Positions 24,593-32,446 of a stretch of 33,731 nt of DNA are shown here, piece by piece; within the stretch, counting starts at the first letter, position 1, and each line of letters begins with the position of its first letter. This DNA is from a bacterium (GTDB taxonomy: Bacteria; Bacillota; Clostridia; Lachnospirales; Lachnospiraceae). The translations under genes and the position numbers were made by a program. The notes beneath the pieces are model-generated. The model had not been told where the DNA came from. It did no database searches and saw only the letters and a list, made by a program, of their open reading frames with translations. The DNA lies in assembly GCA_028727105.1 (NCBI GenBank), contig JAQYOU010000176.1:1-33731 (forward strand), in the 5' to 3' direction.

Positions 24593-24621
24593 TTGTCAAA
24601 TTCATAATTTTCTTCTATACT
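24593..24621 (+). promoter_or_regulatory. Promoter of the AraC-family regulator
   Basis: TTGTCA (24593-24598), a 17-base spacer and TATACT (24616-24621), followed by a leader of about 60 bases to the ATG at 24685. It starts only 17 bases beyond the galE element, so the regulator could also affect its own expression. Confidence 0.7.
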
Positions 24622-24684
24622 AACAGTAAACATAATTTGAAGCAATTATCGATGCGTTTCATCGAAGTATTGAAAGGAGTTTCT

Positions 24685-25536
24685 ATGGGTAACCGAAAAT
24701 TTAATTTGGAAAATAAAGTTCTCCCGCAAATTTCTTTCCGGCTTCTATCCATTTCGTCGTCCAAGTACGAAAATGATTGGGAAAGCTTTCCTCATAGTCA
24801 CTATTTTACAGAAATTTTCTTTATTAAAAGTGGCACCGGACATATGAAGATCGAAAACGAGTCCATTCCGGTTCAAGCAAACAGTCTCATCCTAATTGGG
24901 GCACAAGTTTTACATACAGAATTTTCAAATCCCTCTGACCCATTAGATTATTATGTTCTAGGCGTTGAAGGTCTGAAAATTAATACAAACAGACCCGTTG
25001 AATACAGTATTGTCAACCCCTCTGCAAATTCAGCCTCTATTCGGCAATGCTTTGAAAGCATTCTTCGGGAAATGCATAATAAGCACGAAGGCTATGCCGA
25101 AATATGCCAGCATTATCTGGCAATCCTCATTCTACTGGTGTGTCGTAAAGACCACGTCTCGTATGAACTTGTAGACCCGCAAAACAGTAACCATGAGTGT
25201 CATAAAATTAAACGCTATATAGAAACAAATTACCATGATAAGATTACTCTTGATTCCCTCGCTGAGAATTGCAATCTCACGAAATACTATCTAAGTCACA
25301 AGTTTTCCGAACTTTATAGGATATCTCCGATGGCTTATTTGACAGAAGTTCGAATTGCTGCGGCAAAGGACCTCTTAAACACTACAAATCACAGCATCGA
25401 AGAAATTGCGAGCGTCACCGGTTTTTCCTCCAGCAGTTATTTTTCACAAACCTTCCAAAAACACTGTCAAATGTCTGCACAGCAGTATCGAAAATCTCAT
25501 AGCAAAGAGTTAAACTCTGAAAATTCAGCAGATTGA
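24685..25536 (+). CDS. AraC-family regulator of the GNB/LNB genes
   Basis: 283 residues from the ATG at 24685 (AAGGAG five bases ahead; 16 extra upstream codons have no ribosome site). The N-terminal cupin-like ligand domain spans 30-100 (PHSHYFTEIFFIKSGTGHM, then ANSLILIGAQVLHTE). The C-terminal double HTH spans 175-272, with helix pairs around LDSLAENCNLTKYYLSHKF and IEEIASVTGFSSSSYFSQTF. It is divergent from galE. The repeated element before galE and the binding-protein gene is its likely target. The inducer is probably the disaccharide or a breakdown product (inference). Confidence 0.9.
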   Translation: MGNRKFNLENKVLPQISFRLLSISSSKYENDWESFPHSHYFTEIFFIKSGTGHMKIENESIPVQANSLILIGAQVLHTEFSNPSDPLDYYVLGVEGLKINTNRPVEYSIVNPSANSASIRQCFESILREMHNKHEGYAEICQHYLAILILLVCRKDHVSYELVDPQNSNHECHKIKRYIETNYHDKITLDSLAENCNLTKYYLSHKFSELYRISPMAYLTEVRIAAAKDLLNTTNHSIEEIASVTGFSSSSYFSQTFQKHCQMSAQQYRKSHSKELNSENSAD

Positions 25537-25668
25537 GTCGTGCAGCGCGTATAGCGTCTTGCCGCTTTCGCGACAATCCGCACGCGGACCACTCTCATAA
25601 CACATAAAAGAAGCGCATCCTCATGTAAACATGAGTTGCGCTTCTTATTATGTGTTACTCAATCTGCT
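25527..25668. repeat. Nested inverted repeats enclosing a GC-rich block
   Basis: Outer arms AGCAGATTGAG (25527-25537, spanning the regulator's stop codon) and CTCAATCTGCT (25658-25668) are perfect 11-base complements. Between them lie a 60-base block of about 62% GC by hand count (25538-25597) and the long hairpin at 25598-25657. The transcript of either strand could fold into a closed multi-branch structure; the minus strand also offers CGC-GAAA-GCG within the block. Function unknown. Confidence 0.6.
25598..25657. terminator. Long bidirectional hairpin/terminator between the AraC gene and nifJ
   Basis: Arms of about 27 pairs (TAACACATAA ... AAGAAGCGCA ... CTCATGT and their complements) with two single-base offsets and a tiny AA loop. 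It sits 61 bases after the regulator stop and 21 bases after the nifJ stop, in the convergent gap. The U tract is poor, so it may act as a terminator, an mRNA end stabiliser or both. Confidence 0.65.
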
Positions 25669-25677
25669 AAATCGCGA

Positions 25678-28600
25678 TTATTTATACAGTTCTACTAATC
25701 TCAGCAAGTGCTCGTAACGATTCTTAGCTGCTTCCTCAGATGCCTTGAACAGTTTCTCTGCTCTCTCTGGGAAGGATCTGGTCAGACGGCTGTAACGTGT
25801 CTCGTTGTTCAAGAACTCCTGATATGTTCCATCGCCCGGTTTAGAGGTCAATGTGAATGGGTTCTTGCCTTCTGCCTTAAGAGCCGGATTGAAGGAGAAG
25901 AGGTTCCAGTAACCAGCAGCTACTGCTTTCTTCATCTCATCCTGGCAGTGGTTCATACCACCCTTAACACCGTGCAACTCACATGGAGCGTAACCGATGA
26001 TTAAGGAAGGTCCATTGTAAGCCTCAGCCTCAGCCAATACCTTAACAGCGTGAGCCATGTTTGCACCGAGAGCAATCTGTGCTACGTATACGTAACCATA
26101 GCTCATAGCGATTTCTGCAAGGCTCTTCTTGCCAACTTCCTTACCGGCAGCAGCGAACTGACAAACTTCACCGATGTTGGAAGCCTTAGAAGCCTGACCA
26201 CCTGTGTTAGAGTACATCTCGGTATCGAATACCATAACGTTAACGTTCTCACCAGAAGCAAGTACGTGATCCAATCCGCCGAATCCGATATCGTATGCCC
26301 ATCCGTCACCACCGAAGATCCATACGGACTTCTTAGCGAGGTAGTCTTTCTTCTCAACTGCTGCCTTAGCATCCGGGCATCCGGCTGCTGCAGCCTTCTC
26401 TAACTCTGCAACAAGTGCTGCTGTTGCAGGTGTGTTAGCCTTTGTATCATCCTTAGTCTCAACGAACTTCTCAAATGCAGCCTTAAGCTCTGCAGAAGCC
26501 TTGTCAGACTCTGCACATTTCTTAGCGCTTGCAATAGCCTGCTCACGAAGAACCTTCTGACCAATTTCCATACCAAGACCATGCTGTGCGTTATCCTCGA
26601 ATAAGGAGTTTGCCCATGCCGGTCCCTTCTTAGAATCCTTATTTACAGTATATGGTGATGTAGCAGCCGGACCACCCCAGATAGAAGAACATCCGGTAGC
26701 ATTACTGATGTACATATGCTCACCAAACAACTGTGTAATCAAACGAGCGTAAGATGTCTCAGCACATCCTGCACAAGAGCCTGAGAACTCAAGCAACGGC
26801 TGGTTGAACTGGGATCCCTTAACGGTATTGTCTGCCGGCATACCAGGTTTCTTGCCAACATTTGCTACTAAATAGTCGAATACCGGCTGCTCTGCTGCCT
26901 GGGACTCCTGTGGAACCATCTCGATAGCGCCAACAGGACATACAGTGATACACTCACCGCATCCCATACAGTCTAACGGAGATACGCTCATAGTGTATTT
27001 GTACTCGCTAGCCTTTGGCTTGGTATCAGCAAGCTTAATCTGGCTTGGAGCTGCCTTAACCTCATCCTCACTTAACATGAACGGACGAATAGTTGCATGT
27101 GAACATACAAATGCACACTGGTTACACTGGATACACTTCTCAGCGTCCCATGTAGGAACAGTAACGGCTGTACCACGCTTCTCGTATGCAGATGCGCCGT
27201 GCTCGAACTGTCCGTCCGGGTTGCCCATGAATGCGGATACCGGTAAAGAATCACCATCCATTAAGGAGATTGGATTCATCAAATCCTTAACCATCTTCAC
27301 TGTCTCAGGACGACCTGTTAACTCAGCCGGAGCCGGATCTGCTGCAGGGTTAGACCAGGAAGCCGGAATCTCAACCTTATGTACAGCGTCTACACCGGCA
27401 TCGATAGCCTTGTAGTTCATCTCTACGACAGCGTCACCCTTCTTGCCGTAAGACTTCTTAGCAGCCTGCTTCATGAAGTCTACTGCCTCTTCGATTGGCA
27501 TAACGTTTGCTAATTTGAAGAATGCAGACTGAAGGATTGTGTTGGTACGCTTGCCCATACCAATCTCAATAGCTTTGTCAATTGCGTTGATTGTATATAA
27601 CTGAATATTGTTATCAGCGATGTACTTCTTAGCTTCTGCATTTAAGTGGTGCTCTAACTCTTCGTCAGTCCACTGGCAGTTAATCATGAATACTCCGCCT
27701 GGTTTTACATCCTGAACCATCTTGAAGCCCTTGGTTACATAAGATGGGTTGTGGCATGCTACGAAGTCAGCCTGATTAATGTAATATGGGCTCTTGATTG
27801 GCTTATCACCGAATCTCAAGTGAGAAATGGTAACACCACCGGTCTTCTTAGAGTCATACTGGAAGTATGCCTGGATGTATTTATCTGTGTGGTCACCGAT
27901 AATCTTTGTAGAGTTCTTGTTAGCACCTACGGTACCATCTCCACCAAGACCCCAGAACTTACACTCTACCGTACCCGGTGCAGATGTAATAGGAGCCGGT
28001 TTTACTTCCGGTAAGCTTAAATTGGTAACATCATCAACGATACCAAGAGTAAATCTCTTCTTCGGTGCATCCTTCTCTAACTCTTTGTATACAGCGAATA
28101 CAGATGAAGGTGGTGTATCCTTAGAACCCAATCCGTAACGTCCGCCTGTAAGAACGATGGTATCAAGACCAGCCTCACGAAGTGTGGTAGCTACGTCTAA
28201 GTATAATGGATCACCAAGTGCACCAGGCTCTTTTGTTCTGTCAAGAACAGCTACTTTCTTAACTGTCTTAGGAAGAACTTTTAAGAATGCCTCAGATACC
28301 CATGGACGATATAAACGAACTTTTACTAAACCAACTTTCTCTCCCTTAGCGGTTAAGTAGTCGATTACTTCCTCTGCTACGTCGTTAATAGAACCCATAG
28401 CTACGATTACGCGCTCTGCGTCCGGTGCTCCGTAGTAGTTGAATAAGTCATAGTTTGTACCAAGCTTCTCGTTAACCTTTGCCATGTATTTCTCTACGAT
28501 AGCAGGCAACTCATTGTAAGCTGTGTTACAAGCCTCACGGTGCTGGAAGAAAACGTCTCCGTTCTCATGAGAACCACGCATTGCCGGATGCTCCGGATTT

Positions 28601-29223
28601 AATGCATGTGCACGGAATGCAGCAACTGCGTCCATATTGCACATTTCCTTCAAATCTGCGTAATCCCACTTCTCAATCTTCTGAATCTCATGGGATGTAC
28701 GGAATCCATCGAAGAAGTTGATGAATGGAACCTTACCCTCGATTGTTGCTAAATGAGCAACCGGGCTTAAATCCATAACTTCCTGTGGGTTGGTCTCACA
28801 TAACATAGCGAAACCTGTCTGACGGCAGGCATATACGTCACTGTGATCACCAAAAATATTTAAAGACTGTGTAGCAACAGTACGTGCAGATACATCAAAT
28901 ACACATGGAAGCATCTCACCTGCAATCTTATACATATTAGGAATCATAAGTAAAAGACCCTGGGATGCTGTAAATGTAGTTGTTAAAGCACCTGCTGCTA
29001 AGGAACCGTGAACGGCACCTGCGGCACCTGCTTCAGACTCCATCTCTACGACTTTAACCTGATTTCCAAAGATGTTCTCCTGTCCTGCTGCTGACCACTG
29101 ATCTACAGAGTCTGCCATCGGGCTGGAAGGTGTAATTGGGTAAATAGCTGCAACATCTGTAAACGCGTACGCCACATGAGCTGCCGCTGTATTACCGTCC
29201 ATTGACTGTTTTGCTCTGGACAT
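25678..29223 (-). CDS. nifJ: Pyruvate:ferredoxin (flavodoxin) oxidoreductase
   Basis: 1181 residues, the normal length of the single-chain enzyme. The pyruvate-binding N-terminal domain starts ITPSSPMADSVDQWSA. Two ferredoxin-type 4Fe-4S clusters are set by CIQCNQCAFVC (near 697) and CMGCGECITVC (near 752), and a third cluster by CAGCAE and further cysteines. The TPP site is GDGWAYDIGFGG (near 970), then MYSNTGGQASKAS. It converts pyruvate and CoA to acetyl-CoA, CO2 and reduced ferredoxin in anaerobic metabolism. AAGGAGG is eight bases before the ATG at 29223. It is a single-gene transcript. Confidence 0.98.
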   Translation of the reverse strand: MSRAKQSMDGNTAAAHVAYAFTDVAAIYPITPSSPMADSVDQWSAAGQENIFGNQVKVVEMESEAGAAGAVHGSLAAGALTTTFTASQGLLLMIPNMYKIAGEMLPCVFDVSARTVATQSLNIFGDHSDVYACRQTGFAMLCETNPQEVMDLSPVAHLATIEGKVPFINFFDGFRTSHEIQKIEKWDYADLKEMCNMDAVAAFRAHALNPEHPAMRGSHENGDVFFQHREACNTAYNELPAIVEKYMAKVNEKLGTNYDLFNYYGAPDAERVIVAMGSINDVAEEVIDYLTAKGEKVGLVKVRLYRPWVSEAFLKVLPKTVKKVAVLDRTKEPGALGDPLYLDVATTLREAGLDTIVLTGGRYGLGSKDTPPSSVFAVYKELEKDAPKKRFTLGIVDDVTNLSLPEVKPAPITSAPGTVECKFWGLGGDGTVGANKNSTKIIGDHTDKYIQAYFQYDSKKTGGVTISHLRFGDKPIKSPYYINQADFVACHNPSYVTKGFKMVQDVKPGGVFMINCQWTDEELEHHLNAEAKKYIADNNIQLYTINAIDKAIEIGMGKRTNTILQSAFFKLANVMPIEEAVDFMKQAAKKSYGKKGDAVVEMNYKAIDAGVDAVHKVEIPASWSNPAADPAPAELTGRPETVKMVKDLMNPISLMDGDSLPVSAFMGNPDGQFEHGASAYEKRGTAVTVPTWDAEKCIQCNQCAFVCSHATIRPFMLSEDEVKAAPSQIKLADTKPKASEYKYTMSVSPLDCMGCGECITVCPVGAIEMVPQESQAAEQPVFDYLVANVGKKPGMPADNTVKGSQFNQPLLEFSGSCAGCAETSYARLITQLFGEHMYISNATGCSSIWGGPAATSPYTVNKDSKKGPAWANSLFEDNAQHGLGMEIGQKVLREQAIASAKKCAESDKASAELKAAFEKFVETKDDTKANTPATAALVAELEKAAAAGCPDAKAAVEKKDYLAKKSVWIFGGDGWAYDIGFGGLDHVLASGENVNVMVFDTEMYSNTGGQASKASNIGEVCQFAAAGKEVGKKSLAEIAMSYGYVYVAQIALGANMAHAVKVLAEAEAYNGPSLIIGYAPCELHGVKGGMNHCQDEMKKAVAAGYWNLFSFNPALKAEGKNPFTLTSKPGDGTYQEFLNNETRYSRLTRSFPERAEKLFKASEEAAKNRYEHLLRLVELYK

Positions 29224-29280
29224 TATTTATTCCTCCTTAATCATAATTAAAATAGAGTGTCATATTACGACTTAATTCCA

Positions 29281-29309
29281 ATTTTAGCATTTAATTTGTC
29301 GATTGTAAA
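29281..29309 (-). promoter_or_regulatory. Promoter of nifJ
   Basis: Minus-strand TTTACA (29304-29309), a 17-base spacer and TAAAAT (29281-29286), about 57 bases before the start codon. Both boxes are one base from consensus, which suits a highly expressed gene. Confidence 0.65.
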
Positions 29310-29329
29310 GGTTTCAGACTGTACGAAAA

Positions 29330-29363
29330 CACGTGCAATCGCAAAAATTGCACGTGCTTTTTT
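29330..29363 (-). terminator. Terminator between the GGDEF-EAL gene and nifJ
   Basis: CACGTGCAAT (29330-29339) and ATTGCACGTG (29347-29356) with a seven-base loop. The minus strand follows with TTTT; the plus strand has a longer T tract (29358-29363) that reaches the stop codon of the GGDEF-EAL gene. It lies directly behind that gene. Confidence 0.8.
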
Positions 29364-32179
29364 CAGATATATTTACGTTCAAACTCTCCTAATGACAAAG
29401 GATGGTCAAAAAGATACCCCTGACCGTAGCAAAATCCACAGTCCACCAGAAATTGGTTCTGCTCTTCCTCCTCAATACCCTCGAAAATGACCTCCTCTTT
29501 CGCCGCGCCTATAAACTGTCCCATCCGTATGACAAATTCACGCTGCCCTTTCTGATTGATACGATCCGTAAAACTTTTATCAATCTTAATGACATTCGCC
29601 GGAATCTCTAGCAGCATGCTAAGAGACGAATATCCTGTTCCAAAATCATCAATCGCGATACGATATCCCAGTTCTTCCAACCGGCTCAGACATTGTTTTA
29701 AGCCGTCAAGGTTTTCCACCAAAACACCTTCTGTCACTTCTATCTCTATGTAACGAGGCTCAATCTGATAACGCTCCATCAGTTCCTGCAAACGCCTGAG
29801 GAATTCTGTTCCACCATTTTCAAAATGTCTTCTGGAAAAATTAGTGGATACGGCAAACAGTTTTTTGCCTGCGTCACGCCAGCGGCGCATTGCCCGAAGA
29901 AGCTGTTCCAAAATATAAAAATCAAGGTCTACAATATAGCCCATATTCTCAAGGGGCGGTATAAACTTTGCCGGAGAGAGCACTTCCCCCGAATCGGTCC
30001 GCCATCTTGCCAGAGCCTCCGCTCCATATAGCTTTCTCTCTTTCAGCAGGAATTTAGGCTGCAAAAAAACCTCAATCTCACCCTTCTGCAGTGCTCCATA
30101 AAATCTTCCCGTAATATGGAATTCGTCCTCTCTCTTTGCCCGCATATCCTCACGATAAATAGCAACACCATTTCCTTTGTGTTCCTTTGCAAACTTTCTT
30201 GCGAGATTCGCGCCTTCTAAAATCATGTCAAAGCTTTCTCTGCTATCCCTGACAAAGCAAATTCCCGCAGACAAACGCATATCGCTTGCCGGATAACGAA
30301 GTTTCTGCCGGTTCTCAAACGCACGATTCTCTTCTAATACCTTCTGGTATACCTCTTCCTCGCTTTTCCCATGCACCAACTCCACGAAGAAATCGGAATA
30401 CATACGGCATGCCTCTACCACATGTTCCTCCTGCGCCAGCATCCTGCCAAACTCCTGTAAAATACTGTCCCCCACCTGTTGACCGAAGTTTTCATTCACA
30501 TAAGAAAAATTATTTACATCCACATGCACCAGTGCATAAACTTCTCCGCCTGCTGCATTGCCCAATAATTCTCCCTTCTTTATACGCTCCTCCTCCCTGC
30601 GTCGGAACGCCTCCATATTATAAAGCCCGGTAAGCATGTCCTGATTCTGCAGTTGGCGGATTTCCTTCTGGTCGTCATTAATCTTATTGCGTAGAGAAAC
30701 AAATACACTTACGACTCTGCTCAGTTCACAAAAAGTACTCTCCTCTGCCGGCGTAAATCCGTCACGGTCACTGACTCCCAGATACAGACCGCCAATCCGA
30801 TTCCCCGAAAATTCAAACTTGATTCCGGCAAGATGTTGTATCGGCAAACGTTTCTGCCACGTTTCCACCCCTTGCTGCTCACTTTGACGAATCTGTTCTT
30901 TTGACATTGCAACAAACTCCCCCGGTGCTGCCGTTTCAAACGATTCCATCACGCGTGGGAACAACCGCTTCTCATAGGAATATCCGTAGCGATTCCAGTA
31001 GTTCATAAGGAACATTTCTTTCCGGTCTTCTAGATGTTCAAACACAGATACGCTGTCAAGCCCGTAGCGCTTTCCGATTTGTTCAATTAAAACATTCAAA
31101 GAACCGTTGATATCACGTGCATGTGAAAGCAAGCTGAACGCAAAATTAAGGAATTCCTTGTCCGCCATCTGCCCTCCGGACGCCTGTTCTTCCCTCTCGC
31201 CCCTATATTGCCGGCTATCAAAGTCCCTTTCTTTGCTTGCCATAGAATAATGATTCTTTCCATTCCCTTTTGTCCGATACATTGCACGGTCTGCCATATC
31301 AAACAAGCTCTCGTAATCTTCTCCGTCTATGCCATACACCGCCAACCCGATACTTAGCGTTACGTTTACGATTGCGTCGTCTCCAATCAGCCGTTTGGCC
31401 GCTTCTTTTCCCAGCTTTTTCGCCTGCTCCTTTGCCTGCTCTATGCTTGTGTTCTTCATAAATGCCAGAAATTCATCTCCGCCAACGCGCGCTACTATGT
31501 CCGTATCCACAAATTGTCCACGAATAATCTGCGCAATATCTGAAATGACCGTATCTCCGACGGTATGCCCAAAAGTATCATTAATTCGCTTAAAGTCATC
31601 AATATCTATTAGAAAAAGCACATGTACACCAGCGGGATTCTGTGCAAGAAATCCATCTACTTCCTCGCCTGCTGCCACTTTATTTAAAATCTTCGTTTGT
31701 GGGTCAAGACGTGCTTCCTCTGAAATCTGTGCCTGCATCTGACGGTTTTCCTTAAGGCGGCGCTCCTCCTCCTTACGCTTGTGTTCCTCCATATCCCAAC
31801 TTGTCAGAATATAATAGGGAACTGCATCGCGATAACAGTACAGCTTGCACTGCACCATCTCCCAGCGCACACCACCGTCCTTCGTACGCATCCGAAGCTC
31901 CATCGCCTCTGTAGACTTCCGCTCCTTGCATTGTTCTATCATATCCTCAAAAAAACCGACATCTTCTCCATAAATATAATCTGCGTATAAGACGCCACTT
32001 CCCGTCAGTTCTTCCCGAGTATACCCCTCTTGACGCAAAAACTCCCGGTTCACCGTTTCAATGCTAAGTTCATTCCTGCCCTTTACAACCGCAACCCCAA
32101 CCGGCATATCATAAAGCAAATCGCTCCGATTGGAAAATTCCAGGCGTTCAATATCCCGTGCAAACGCTTCATATTCCAT
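29363..32179 (-). CDS. Soluble PAS-GGDEF-GAF-GGDEF(decayed)-EAL c-di-GMP protein
   Basis: 938 residues without membrane helices. A PAS domain spans about 15-135, then a coiled linker (EEHKRKEEERRLKENRQMQ). The first GGDEF domain (155-310) has an intact RVGGDEF at 231-237 but no RxxD inhibitory site ahead of it. A GAF-like domain spans about 340-500. The second GGDEF-like domain (510-680) has RMYSDFF at 592-598 in place of GGDEF. The EAL domain spans 690-935 with E721, N780, E814, D844/D845, K865, E900/E903 and Q920 present. It could both make and break c-di-GMP, with PAS and GAF choosing the direction. AGGGGG is ten bases before the ATG at 32179. Confidence 0.9.
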   Translation of the reverse strand: MEYEAFARDIERLEFSNRSDLLYDMPVGVAVVKGRNELSIETVNREFLRQEGYTREELTGSGVLYADYIYGEDVGFFEDMIEQCKERKSTEAMELRMRTKDGGVRWEMVQCKLYCYRDAVPYYILTSWDMEEHKRKEEERRLKENRQMQAQISEEARLDPQTKILNKVAAGEEVDGFLAQNPAGVHVLFLIDIDDFKRINDTFGHTVGDTVISDIAQIIRGQFVDTDIVARVGGDEFLAFMKNTSIEQAKEQAKKLGKEAAKRLIGDDAIVNVTLSIGLAVYGIDGEDYESLFDMADRAMYRTKGNGKNHYSMASKERDFDSRQYRGEREEQASGGQMADKEFLNFAFSLLSHARDINGSLNVLIEQIGKRYGLDSVSVFEHLEDRKEMFLMNYWNRYGYSYEKRLFPRVMESFETAAPGEFVAMSKEQIRQSEQQGVETWQKRLPIQHLAGIKFEFSGNRIGGLYLGVSDRDGFTPAEESTFCELSRVVSVFVSLRNKINDDQKEIRQLQNQDMLTGLYNMEAFRRREEERIKKGELLGNAAGGEVYALVHVDVNNFSYVNENFGQQVGDSILQEFGRMLAQEEHVVEACRMYSDFFVELVHGKSEEEVYQKVLEENRAFENRQKLRYPASDMRLSAGICFVRDSRESFDMILEGANLARKFAKEHKGNGVAIYREDMRAKREDEFHITGRFYGALQKGEIEVFLQPKFLLKERKLYGAEALARWRTDSGEVLSPAKFIPPLENMGYIVDLDFYILEQLLRAMRRWRDAGKKLFAVSTNFSRRHFENGGTEFLRRLQELMERYQIEPRYIEIEVTEGVLVENLDGLKQCLSRLEELGYRIAIDDFGTGYSSLSMLLEIPANVIKIDKSFTDRINQKGQREFVIRMGQFIGAAKEEVIFEGIEEEEQNQFLVDCGFCYGQGYLFDHPLSLGEFERKYI

Positions 32180-32245
32180 GTGTAAAATTCCCCCTGTAAG
32201 CGTGCAGTAACCCCTACACTACACCTCATTTTATTCCTAGCTACT

Positions 32246-32273
32246 ATTATAACAAATTCTTTTCGAATTCCAA
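32246..32273 (-). promoter_or_regulatory. Promoter of the GGDEF-EAL gene
   Basis: Minus-strand TTGGAA (32268-32273), a 16-base spacer and a perfect TATAAT (32246-32251), about 65 bases before the ATG at 32179. Confidence 0.65.
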
Positions 32274-32310
32274 GTCGATTGTTCCACATATATATAATAG
32301 GAAGTTTCAG

Positions 32311-32339
32311 TTGCAATTCTGCCTTTTTTCTAGTATGAT
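32311..32339 (+). promoter_or_regulatory. Promoter of the ABC-F gene with a structured leader
   Basis: TTGCAA (32311-32316), 17 bases, TATGAT (32334-32339). The expected start near 32346 gives a leader of about 100 bases to the ATG. It contains AGTGC-TTC-GCACT (32371-32383) and the outer arms GAATTGCA/TGCAATTC (32342-32349, 32398-32405), which only partly fall in the transcript. ACCTTATA-like repeats occur at 32359 and 32389. Confidence 0.6.
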
Positions 32340-32446
32340 ACGAATTGCAGTGCAAAACACCTTATACCACAGTGCTTCGCACTAAAGAACCTTATATTGC
32401 AATTCTTTGCACGATGTATTAAAAAACAAGTTAGGAGAACATAAAT

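Noticed and set aside
25538-25597. tRNA or known small RNA in the GC-rich block
   Set aside because: No cloverleaf, CCA end or T-loop sequence could be fitted.
32342-32446. Riboswitch or leader-peptide attenuator before the ABC-F gene
   Set aside because: Hairpins are short, part of the outer arm lies before the predicted start of transcription, the only upstream ATG gives two codons, and no U-tract terminator follows.
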